Source: Desulfobacterales bacterium
GTDB lineage: Bacteria > Desulfobacterota > DSM-4660 > Desulfatiglandales > JALVZP01
Assembly (NCBI GenBank): GCA_027037575.1
Contig: JALVZP010000222.1
Location: forward strand, 1 to 7,771
Direction: 5' to 3'
DNA: 7,771 nt
Below the pieces are notes generated by a model. The model did not search any database. It was given only the letters and a program-made list of their open reading frames with translations, and had not been told where the DNA came from. Shown one piece after another: positions 1 to 5,760 of the stretch (the stretch's first letter is position 1; every line of letters begins with the position of its first letter). The translations under genes were made by a program, and so were the position numbers.

Positions 1-35
1 AAATGATAAAATAAAACAATATTGCATAGAAAGAT

Positions 36-41
36 AAGGAG
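36..41 (+). promoter_or_regulatory. Shine-Dalgarno site of the secretin gene
   Basis: AAGGAG lies 7 bases before ATG 49. It decides the start in favour of the ATG over the in-frame TTG at 22. All three forward frames contain a stop within bases 1-37, so any upstream gene ends just before or at this site. Confidence 0.75.
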
Positions 42-48
42 AAAAAGA

Positions 49-1506
49 ATGAAAACAAAAATTTTTGTTTTTTCCACTATATTACTCCTATTTTTTGGCT
101 GTGCTCAAACTCAGAAGCAAATAAAAAAAGAAAAAACAGTAAAGAAAAAGGTTGTAAAAACAGTCAAAAAAGGAGTCTCCAAAGATTATCTTACAAGGAA
201 GATAGAAATAGAAATGAAGAAAGGGATGCCATATATCCCTGTAGGAGCAGAAATAATTTCTAAGGAGGGAAAAGTTCCTTTAGATTCTGTTATAAAGCAG
301 CTTGCCTCACTTAAGGGGTTTTCTGTAAGCTGGGCAGATGATGTGGATCAAAAGAAGCTGGTAGATGTAAATATAAAGCCAGAGGACAACTTTTGGGATG
401 CATTGAATAATGTTCTAAGGCAGGTAGATTATTTTTATGTGGTAAAAGAAGATACCATAATTGTGAAATATAAAGAGACAAAGACTTATCATCTTGCAAT
501 GCCATTTCTACAAGAAAATTTTACAACCAGTGTGGGTGGCAATCTTTTAGGAGGACAGGTAACAGAGGAAAAGATAAGAGGAGAGGTAAGCTTAGAAGGT
601 AAGTATAAAAAACCCCTTAATTTTTGGGAGCATGTAGAAAACAATCTAAAGAGTATAATTGGAGATACTGGTTCATATGTGATAGATCGTCCACTTGGTC
701 TTATAACTGTAACAGCGCCTAAGAGGATACAGAATAAGGTAGAAGATTATCTAAGGAACTTGAAGAAGGAGATATATAAACAGGTCATTATAGAGGCAAA
801 GATAATAGAAGTAACCTTAAACAAGACACACCAGATGGGAATTGACTGGAGTGATGTTCTTCAGAGAACATTCACAGGAAAGATTGAGTTTGGAAGAATT
901 TATCACTATGAAAAATTTGTAAAGGCAATAACATTGAATCCACAAACATTCAAGTTATTCATGGCAGCACTTAACACATACGGAAAGACAAAGGTTATCT
1001 CAAATCCAAAGATATCCTTGCTTAATGGTCATGGAGCAAACATCACGGTTGGTGAGAATGTGACATACATAAATAGGGTGCAAAGCACAGTAGATACAGA
1101 AACAGATGTAATCACATACGATGTAGAGACCTCAAATATACTTTCTGGAGTGGGGCTTGGTGTAGTGGCAAATATCATAAGTGATGATGAGGTCATATTA
1201 TACATTACTCCTTTAACATCAGAGCTTCAGGAGCCAATTGAGTATAAGCAGTTTGGTTCAACTGCACAGGGTGCAGAGGTTGGTCTCCCAAGGGTAAAGA
1301 TAAGGGATATGGCCACAATGGCAAAAGTAAAGGATGGGCAGACATTGATTATAGGTGGATTGATAGACAGGGCAAAAGTAAAGAATAAGACAAAAACTCC
1401 TGTCTTAGGGGATATGCCTTTGATAGGAAGGCTCTTCACCTATGAATCTGAAGAGACTATTTCAAGGGAGCTTGTAATCCTTTTAAGACCAAAGATAGTA
1501 AAATAG
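49..1506 (+). CDS. Outer-membrane secretin lipoprotein, MshL/PilQ type (type IV pilus or type II secretion channel)
   Basis: This 485-residue protein should form the multimeric outer-membrane channel for a type IV pilus (MSHA-like) or a related secretion machine. It opens with a lipoprotein-type signal: basic MKTK, a hydrophobic core and a lipobox-like FFGC with Cys18 as the lipidation site. A very lysine-rich linker follows at about residues 22-41. Residues about 71-141 look like a short secretin/TonB N-terminal (STN) domain. The secretin domain occupies about 250-485 and ends with the diagnostic TPVLGDMPLIGRLF and ELVILLRPKIV motifs, so the C-terminus is intact. I chose ATG 49 because AAGGAG sits 7 bases upstream and the signal peptide starts cleanly there; an in-frame TTG at 22 would add nine basic residues. 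MshL is the closest type I recognise, because it is a lipoprotein with an STN domain and lacks long N-domain arrays. The specific machine is uncertain because no pilin, ATPase or other pilus gene is visible. Its last 50 bases overlap the convergent kinase gene. Confidence 0.88.
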   Translation: MKTKIFVFSTILLLFFGCAQTQKQIKKEKTVKKKVVKTVKKGVSKDYLTRKIEIEMKKGMPYIPVGAEIISKEGKVPLDSVIKQLASLKGFSVSWADDVDQKKLVDVNIKPEDNFWDALNNVLRQVDYFYVVKEDTIIVKYKETKTYHLAMPFLQENFTTSVGGNLLGGQVTEEKIRGEVSLEGKYKKPLNFWEHVENNLKSIIGDTGSYVIDRPLGLITVTAPKRIQNKVEDYLRNLKKEIYKQVIIEAKIIEVTLNKTHQMGIDWSDVLQRTFTGKIEFGRIYHYEKFVKAITLNPQTFKLFMAALNTYGKTKVISNPKISLLNGHGANITVGENVTYINRVQSTVDTETDVITYDVETSNILSGVGLGVVANIISDDEVILYITPLTSELQEPIEYKQFGSTAQGAEVGLPRVKIRDMATMAKVKDGQTLIIGGLIDRAKVKNKTKTPVLGDMPLIGRLFTYESEETISRELVILLRPKIVK

Positions 1507-2164
1507 CTTTATAGGCTTGACTATAAGATTCTAAGAATAATAATAATTCATTTTCCGTAATATCTTCTGGAAAAGAAAGAATTATCTGCCTGAGATTATA
1601 TGCCCTGTCTTTTAGCTTTATAACCCTCTTTATCCTTATCTTGTCCATATCTACCAAGAAGAGACGATGGTCCTTTAATATGATATTTGTAAGCTTAATA
1701 TCACCATAGACTATCTTCTTTGAATGTATATGAGATGCAAGTTCTGCCACCATTTTTATCAGGTCAGTCCTTTTTTTAGATTCTGGTTTGAGATCCCGTA
1801 GTATATAAGATACCACATTATCTCCAAGATCCTCCATTATGATAAATCCCCTTCCGTCATAAAATCGAAGCCATGCATATACCTGAGGAACATTGATTCT
1901 CATAGAGATCAGTTTGTGACTATTTTTCCAAGAGATCCTATCCGGCCTAAATATCCACCAAGGACCTGGTCTTCTAAACTCTTTTACTACATAGCTTTTC
2001 TTTTCATAAAACACCCTGGAAAGCTGTCTTTTATAGTCAATCTTTAATATATTTTTCCTTTCCTTTATATTTAAAAGATGAAAATTTATTATTTCTTCTG
2101 CTAAGCTCGGTTCAAATCCTTCCAGAATCTCCCACTTTCCATAAGAAGAACTAATCTTCAACAT
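1457..2164 (-). CDS. Lipopolysaccharide kinase, Kdo/WaaP (InaA/RIO-like) family
   Basis: This 235-residue protein has the atypical protein-kinase fold used by Kdo and heptose kinases, which phosphorylate the inner core of lipopolysaccharide at the cytoplasmic face of the inner membrane. Visible landmarks are a beta-3 lysine in YVVKEF (K61), the N-lobe motif WKNS...VP (about 79-93), a hinge-like FIIMEDLGD (about 107-115), the catalytic loop YGDIKLTN (153-160; D155, K157, N160) and the metal-binding VDMD (171-174; D172) in place of DFG. The key residues are all present, so activity is expected. The substrate (Kdo, heptose or another glycan) cannot be read from sequence. It starts inside the preceding kinase gene with a 14-base overlap (ATG at 2164-2162, stop of the other gene at 2153-2151), which suggests coupled translation, and the local Shine-Dalgarno signal is weak. 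The 3' end runs 50 bases into the secretin gene. The pair may act in sequence on one glycan, but that is inference. Confidence 0.82.
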   Translation of the reverse strand: MLKISSSYGKWEILEGFEPSLAEEIINFHLLNIKERKNILKIDYKRQLSRVFYEKKSYVVKEFRRPGPWWIFRPDRISWKNSHKLISMRINVPQVYAWLRFYDGRGFIIMEDLGDNVVSYILRDLKPESKKRTDLIKMVAELASHIHSKKIVYGDIKLTNIILKDHRLFLVDMDKIRIKRVIKLKDRAYNLRQIILSFPEDITENELLLFLESYSQAYKAILLSLVLKGLQAPLK

Positions 2165-3272
2165 CTCTTATCAAAAATTCTTCTGGATTGGAGAAGTATA
2201 GTGGAAAAAATGGATTTTCTTTAAGATAGATGTTTTCAATCCCTGAAGGAGGAATGATATCTGCATTCTTACACCATGAGTAAAATCTTTCTATTAGATC
2301 TTTTTTTTTAGCTGGCCTCTTTCCATCTGGCATCTCCATAAAAATAATGATCCTGTCTCTATCTTCCATCATGAGAAAATGAGAAAACACAGGGATACCA
2401 AACAGCCTTAGATAGTATGAATTCATCCAGCATCTTACTGCATCCTCCTTAGAGAAGATCTTTACCAGATAGCCCTTTTTCTTTTTTAGATCTCCATAGT
2501 CCTTCAGTAGTATCCTTCCATTTTTTGTTTCAAATTCTCTACAGATGCTACTTTCCTTAAATAACTTCCACTTCCTTTTCTTACATATGCTCTTTATATA
2601 ATTTAGTCTCCATCTAACAAGCTCATTCCATTTCTTATAAAGATCTTCTCCTCTTCTACAAAATCCACTTTCTATCAAGAAATCTTCTAACATATCCTCT
2701 TCTAATGACCAAAGAAGACTTACAAGCCAGCCAAATATTCTAAATATTTGGCTTTTGTTTAACTTTTTCCTTATCTTTATTCCATAAAGGTCTAATAGAT
2801 AAAAGGAGTATTTATTCCCCTCTTTCCTAACCAATATGTTTCCTGAATGAAGATCTGGATGATCTACCCCTTTTTCTACAAGCATCTTTAAAAATCTACA
2901 AAGGCATGTCAAAAAGATATCAATATCTGTAGATATTATGCTTGAATCTTGTAGAAAATCTTTTAATAAAACAGCACCAAGAATCTCTTTTGTTATCAAG
3001 AAACTATTACAACCATCCTTTTTCCATCCCAATACAGGAACAATAGGAATGCCTTCCTTTTTTAATACAATTGCTGAGTTATACTCCTTCTTTGATTTTG
3101 GAAAAAAATAGGACTTCAGTTTATGTTTTAACTCCTGTGGATGGTCATGTTTTATGTAGAAATCCAAATACTTATAAATAGTCCTTTTTTTGTTCTCTTT
3201 TATAACAATTCCTCTCTTTTTAAACATATTTTTAACAAGTTTTAAATTCATATTTCTTTGTAATTCCAACAT
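2151..3272 (-). CDS. Lipopolysaccharide kinase, Kdo/WaaP family, with an extra C-terminal kinase N-lobe
   Basis: This 373-residue protein has two parts. Residues about 25-200 are a complete Kdo/WaaP-type kinase: candidate beta-3 lysine K41, the N-lobe motif EYNS...GIP (63-76), catalytic loop HPDLHSGN (138-145; D140, N145) and LLDLYG (159-164; D161) in place of DFG. Residues about 240-318 look like a second N-lobe: LVKIF with K271, then CWMNS...FGIP (281-294) and hinge-like IIIFMEMPDG (308-317). No second catalytic loop or metal-binding Asp follows in the remaining 56 residues. It may therefore be a pseudokinase remnant or a regulatory or substrate-binding module. It is the first gene of a two-gene minus-strand operon, and the next kinase overlaps it by 14 bases. 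The start is uncertain: ATG 3272 has no Shine-Dalgarno site, while ATG 3251 (seven codons later) has only a weak AAAGAA. An inner-core LPS role is inferred from the family; the substrate is unknown. Confidence 0.8.
   Translation of the reverse strand: MLELQRNMNLKLVKNMFKKRGIVIKENKKRTIYKYLDFYIKHDHPQELKHKLKSYFFPKSKKEYNSAIVLKKEGIPIVPVLGWKKDGCNSFLITKEILGAVLLKDFLQDSSIISTDIDIFLTCLCRFLKMLVEKGVDHPDLHSGNILVRKEGNKYSFYLLDLYGIKIRKKLNKSQIFRIFGWLVSLLWSLEEDMLEDFLIESGFCRRGEDLYKKWNELVRWRLNYIKSICKKRKWKLFKESSICREFETKNGRILLKDYGDLKKKKGYLVKIFSKEDAVRCWMNSYYLRLFGIPVFSHFLMMEDRDRIIIFMEMPDGKRPAKKKDLIERFYSWCKNADIIPPSGIENIYLKENPFFPLYFSNPEEFLIRDVED
2729..2760 (+). terminator. Terminator-like hairpin, antisense inside the first kinase gene
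   Basis: A perfect 11-bp inverted repeat (AGCCAAATATT at 2729-2739, AATATTTGGCT at 2743-2753) encloses the three-base loop CTA. The plus strand continues directly into TTTTGTTT. Read on the plus strand this has the shape of an intrinsic terminator, though the stem is AT-rich apart from four G-C pairs. It lies inside the minus-strand kinase gene, where it encodes SQIFRIFG, and no T-tract follows it on that strand. A plausible role is to stop read-through arriving from the secretin operon, which shows no terminator of its own. It could also be a coincidence of codon use. Confidence 0.4.
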
Positions 3273-3284
3273 GTTATTTGAATT

Positions 3285-3313
3285 TTGAACATTTCAATAT
3301 TTCCTACTATAAT
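3285..3313 (+). promoter_or_regulatory. Candidate sigma-70-type promoter for the rlmE-lon operon
   Basis: TTGAAC (3285-3290) and a perfect TATAAT (3308-3313) are separated by the optimal 17 bases. The expected start near 3320 would leave a leader of about 30 bases before rlmE. It is the only good candidate upstream of the seven-gene operon. Its -10 overlaps the -10 of the divergent candidate by two bases (3312-3313), so the two promoters could compete for polymerase. Confidence 0.5.
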
Positions 3314-3339
3314 TATTACATAAAATATAATAAACTCAA
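3312..3339 (-). promoter_or_regulatory. Candidate sigma-70-type promoter for the kinase operon
   Basis: On the minus strand TTGAGT (3339-3334) and AATAAT (3317-3312) are separated by 16 bases, and TGT directly precedes the -10, as in an extended -10. Transcription would start near 3305, giving a leader of about 30 bases. The region is very AT-rich, so -10-like sequences are common and the call is tentative. Confidence 0.35.
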
Positions 3340-3350
3340 TAGTAATCAGA

Positions 3351-3932
3351 ATGAATAAATGGGCAGACTATTATACAAATAGGGCAAAAAAGGAAAATTG
3401 GCTTGCCAGATCCATATTTAAACTCCAAGAGATAGATAAAAAAATAAATCTCTTTAGTCCTGGAATTAAGGTTTTGGATCTTGGATGTTATCCAGGATCA
3501 TGGTCTCAATATGCATTAAAAAGGATAGGGAAAAAAGGAGCTGTTACTGGAATAGACCTTTTTGAACCTAAAAGATTGAAGGCAGAAAATTTTTATTTTA
3601 TAAAAGCAGATGTGCTAATATTGGATATTGAAGAATTAAAGAGCCACATAGGAATTCAGGATGTAATTTTAAGTGATATGGCACCCAAGACGACAGGAAA
3701 TAGCATAACAGATGTAGCCCGTTCTTTAGAACTTTCATATAGAGCACTCGAAATTGCCTCTCAGATACTAAAAAAAGATGGGCATTTTGTGTGTAAAGTA
3801 TTTGAAGGAGAAGGATTTGGAGAATTTAAAAATGCTGTATCTTGTCTATTCAAAAAGACAAAATTGATCAGACCTAAGAGCATAAGAAAAAAAAGCAGAG
3901 AGATATATATAGTAGGTTTAAATAAAAAATAA
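3351..3932 (+). CDS. rlmE: 23S rRNA 2'-O-methyltransferase RlmE (FtsJ/RrmJ)
   Basis: RlmE methylates the 2'-OH of the conserved A-loop uridine (U2552 in E. coli numbering) of 23S rRNA, using S-adenosylmethionine, late in 50S assembly. The 193-residue protein is a single Rossmann-fold FtsJ domain. It has the entry motif ARSIFKLQEI (19-28), the SAM-binding VLDLGCYPGSWSQ (41-53), SDMAPKTTG (108-116) and the complete K-D-K-E catalytic tetrad, read as K24, D109, K149 and E184. Length fits the family (about 190-210) with a short N-terminus. ATG 3351 gives the expected N-terminal region but has no evident Shine-Dalgarno sequence, unlike yebC next to it. It is the first gene of the plus-strand operon and is followed 18 bases later by yebC. 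Function is assigned with high confidence from the intact tetrad. Other FtsJ-family rRNA methyltransferases such as RlmM are larger and differently built. Confidence 0.93.
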   Translation: MNKWADYYTNRAKKENWLARSIFKLQEIDKKINLFSPGIKVLDLGCYPGSWSQYALKRIGKKGAVTGIDLFEPKRLKAENFYFIKADVLILDIEELKSHIGIQDVILSDMAPKTTGNSITDVARSLELSYRALEIASQILKKDGHFVCKVFEGEGFGEFKNAVSCLFKKTKLIRPKSIRKKSREIYIVGLNKK

Positions 3933-3940
3933 AGGAGGTG
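3933..3940 (+). promoter_or_regulatory. Strong Shine-Dalgarno site of yebC
   Basis: AGGAGGTG starts right after the rlmE stop codon and lies 10 bases before ATG 3951. It is an almost full match to the 16S anti-Shine-Dalgarno sequence and the strongest such site in the window. This suggests yebC is translated at a higher rate than its neighbours. Confidence 0.75.
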
Positions 3941-3950
3941 TTCTAAAGAT

Positions 3951-4700
3951 ATGTCAGGACATTCTAAATGGAGTTCTATAAAACACAAAAAGAAGATTGT
4001 AGATGCAAAGAGGGGAAAACTTTTTACAAAACTTATAAGAGAGATAATTGTCGCAGCAAGACTTGGAGGTGGAGATCCTGACAAGAATCCAAGATTGAGG
4101 GCGGCAATTGCAGCAGCAAAGGCTGCAAATATGCCAAAGGAAAATATAGAAAGAGGAATAAAAAGAGGAACCGGAGAAATAGAAGGTGTTAATTATGAAG
4201 AGGTAAACTATGAAGGATATGGCCCAGGGGGGGTTGCAGTATTAATTGAATGTCTTACTGATAATAAAAATAGAACGGTTGCAGAGCTAAAGCATATATT
4301 TGAACGTCATGGAGGAAGCTTGGGAGAACCGGGTTGTGTTTCCTGGATATTTGAAAAAAAGGGGATTATTGCAATAGAAGTAGATAAGGTAGATGAAGAT
4401 AGACTTTTAGAAATTGTGCTTGAGGCTGGCGCAGAGGATGTAAGGAATACGGGAACACAGTATGAAGTCATAACAGAGCCATCTGATTTTGAAAATGTAA
4501 AAAAAGCAATAGAAGAAGCAAAAATTCCTTATACTCTGGCAGAAATCACCATGATTCCAAAAACAACAGTGAAACTGGAAGGAAAACAGGCAGAGCAGAT
4601 GTTAAATCTCATGCAAACATTAGAGGACATGGATGATGTAAGCCATGTCTATGCCAATTTTGACATCTCCGATGAACTTATGGAGGCAATGGCTAAGTGA
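3951..4700 (+). CDS. yebC: YebC/PmpR/TACO1 family protein
   Basis: This 249-residue protein matches the conserved YebC family along its whole length (E. coli YebC is about 246). It starts with the signature MSGHSKWSSIKHKKK, followed by DAKRGKLFTKL and then the AANMPKENIERGIKRGTGE block (about 59-77). The acidic central part GYGPGGVAVLIECLTDNKNRT (about 90-110) and the GEPGCVSWIFEKKG segment follow. Family members were long listed as transcriptional regulators (PmpR). The mitochondrial homologue TACO1 acts in translation, and bacterial YebC has more recently been linked to relieving ribosome stalling at proline-rich stretches. Here it sits after rlmE, consistent with a ribosome-linked role, and overlaps ruvC by four bases. 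The yebC-ruvC-ruvA-ruvB order recurs in many bacteria. Identity is certain; the exact molecular role in this organism is not shown by sequence. Confidence 0.95.
   Translation: MSGHSKWSSIKHKKKIVDAKRGKLFTKLIREIIVAARLGGGDPDKNPRLRAAIAAAKAANMPKENIERGIKRGTGEIEGVNYEEVNYEGYGPGGVAVLIECLTDNKNRTVAELKHIFERHGGSLGEPGCVSWIFEKKGIIAIEVDKVDEDRLLEIVLEAGAEDVRNTGTQYEVITEPSDFENVKKAIEEAKIPYTLAEITMIPKTTVKLEGKQAEQMLNLMQTLEDMDDVSHVYANFDISDELMEAMAK
4682..4686 (+). promoter_or_regulatory. Shine-Dalgarno site of ruvC inside the end of yebC
   Basis: GGAGG lies 10 bases before the GTG at 4697 and within the last codons of yebC. It supports the GTG start over the ATG at 4706. The later start would drop the first residues of the beta strand that carries catalytic D7. 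Confidence 0.6.
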
Positions 4701-5164
4701 GGATAATGGGGATAGATCCTGGTTCAAATGTTACTGGATATGGAATAATTGAAAAGACAGAGAATAGATTAAATTGGGTAGATGATGGTCAAATTTCCCC
4801 TTCCAAGAAATACAATTTTTATAAAAAGCTCTTTTATATATTTTCGGAGATAAAGGAGATTATAAATAGGTACCAACCAGAAGAAATAGCATTAGAAGAT
4901 ATATTTTATTCAAAGAATGTAAAGAGCTCTATAAAACTTGGTCATATAAGAGGGGCAATAGTTGTAGCATCTTTTAGTATGGGTATTCCTTTATTTGAAT
5001 ATACACCACTTGAAGTAAAAAAGGCTGTTACTGGATATGGAGCTGCCTCAAAGTCACAGGTAAAAGAGATGGTAAAATTAATCCTGAATATAGAAAAAGA
5101 TATAAGTTTTGATAGTTCAGATGCACTTGCGATTGCAATCTGCCATGCGAATACAAGAAGATGA
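4697..5164 (+). CDS. ruvC: Crossover junction endodeoxyribonuclease RuvC
   Basis: RuvC is the dimeric, Mg2+-dependent resolvase that makes symmetric nicks across Holliday junctions. It works with the RuvAB branch-migration motor at the end of homologous recombination and fork repair. The 155-residue protein has the RNase H-like fold motifs and all four acidic catalytic residues. These are D7 in MGIDPGSNVTGYG, E67 in ALEDIFYSKN, and D139 and D142 in FDSSDALAIAICH. The KSQV stretch at 119-122 matches the DNA-contact region before the last helix. It is a little shorter than E. coli RuvC (173) and lacks that protein's C-terminal tail. Translation starts at GTG 4697, overlapping the yebC stop by four bases (GTGA). 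Its own stop overlaps the ruvA start by four bases (ATGA), so translation is probably coupled and the Ruv proteins made together. Confidence 0.95.
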   Translation: MRIMGIDPGSNVTGYGIIEKTENRLNWVDDGQISPSKKYNFYKKLFYIFSEIKEIINRYQPEEIALEDIFYSKNVKSSIKLGHIRGAIVVASFSMGIPLFEYTPLEVKKAVTGYGAASKSQVKEMVKLILNIEKDISFDSSDALAIAICHANTRR

Positions 5165-5760
5165 TTGCATATATAAGAGGAAAGATTATCAGCAAGGATT
5201 CTAATTCTGTGATAATAGAAAATAATGGAATAGGATATGAGGTAAATATACCTCTTTCTACATTTTACAATCTTCCTGAAGATCATAAAGAGACAAGCCT
5301 TTATATTTATTCCTGCATAAAGGATGATACTATCAATCTTTTTGGATTCTATAGCCTGCTTGAAAAAAGGCTGTTTTTAATGCTTATATCTGTTTCTGGG
5401 ATAGGGCCAAGGCTTGCCCTGAATATACTTTCTGGAATAGGACCTGAAGATCTCTTAAATGCTATTGGAAATGAGGATATAGATAGACTTTGTAGGATAC
5501 CTGGTGTTGGGCGAAAGATAGCAAAGAGATTAGTCTTAGAGTTAAAGGAAAAAACAGATTCCCTTATTTTGGATACTGAAATAGAGAAAGAGGAAAAAGA
5601 TGATGAGATTTTAAAAGATGCAATATCTGCACTTGTAAATTTAGGTTATCCTTTAGAAAAGGCAAAAAAAGTGGTAAAGAAGGTATCTAATGAAATAAAT
5701 ATTTCTGATTTGGAGACCATTATTAAGGAATCTTTAAGGACCATTGCAGAAAATTTATGA
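5161..5760 (+). CDS. ruvA: Holliday junction branch migration protein RuvA
   Basis: RuvA binds four-way junctions as a tetramer or octamer, holds them in an open square and loads the RuvB motor. The 199 residues show the usual three parts. An OB-fold domain spans about 1-63, from MIAYIRGKI to NLFGFYS. Two helix-hairpin-helix motifs follow: VSGIGPRLALNIL (about 78-90) and IPGVGRKIAKRLVLELK (about 112-128). An acidic, charged linker then leads to the C-terminal RuvB-contact domain from about 147 (DEILKDAISALVNLGYP). The acidic pin that repels the DNA at the crossover is D55-D56 here, a conservative form of the E-D pair in E. coli. The length is normal (E. coli 203). ATG 5161 overlaps the ruvC stop by four bases, and the stop overlaps ruvB in the same way. 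Confidence 0.95.
   Translation: MIAYIRGKIISKDSNSVIIENNGIGYEVNIPLSTFYNLPEDHKETSLYIYSCIKDDTINLFGFYSLLEKRLFLMLISVSGIGPRLALNILSGIGPEDLLNAIGNEDIDRLCRIPGVGRKIAKRLVLELKEKTDSLILDTEIEKEEKDDEILKDAISALVNLGYPLEKAKKVVKKVSNEINISDLETIIKESLRTIAENL

Noticed and set aside
22..48. In-frame TTG start nine codons upstream of the secretin ATG
   Set aside because: It would add MHRKIRRKR before the signal peptide, and the AAGGAG site at 36-41 would then lie inside the gene. ATG 49 fits both the ribosome site and the lipoprotein signal.
1507..1527. Possible hairpin CTTTATAG...CTATAAG just after the secretin stop, as a terminator
   Set aside because: The stem is only about 6 bp, almost all A-T and bulged. No T-tract follows on the plus strand, and the site lies within the kinase coding region.
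2151..2164. The two kinase genes as one gene broken by a frameshift
   Set aside because: The downstream protein has its own complete N-lobe and catalytic motifs, and the overlap is a normal stop/start arrangement, so two genes is the simpler reading.
4706..4708. ATG 4706 as the ruvC start
   Set aside because: It would remove the first three residues of the beta strand that carries catalytic D7. GTG 4697 has a ribosome site and gives the family-typical MRIMGIDPG start.
4942..5286. Long open frame on the minus strand across ruvC/ruvA (and similar ones opposite rlmE, ruvB and lon)
   Set aside because: They lie opposite strongly conserved genes, show no recognisable protein motifs and have compositions typical of reverse-strand shadows.
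5353..5378. AGCCT...AGGCT followed by GTTTTT inside ruvA, terminator-like
   Set aside because: The stem is 5 bp with a 10-base loop, within a conserved coding region of an operon that clearly continues. This is expected by chance in A/T-rich DNA.
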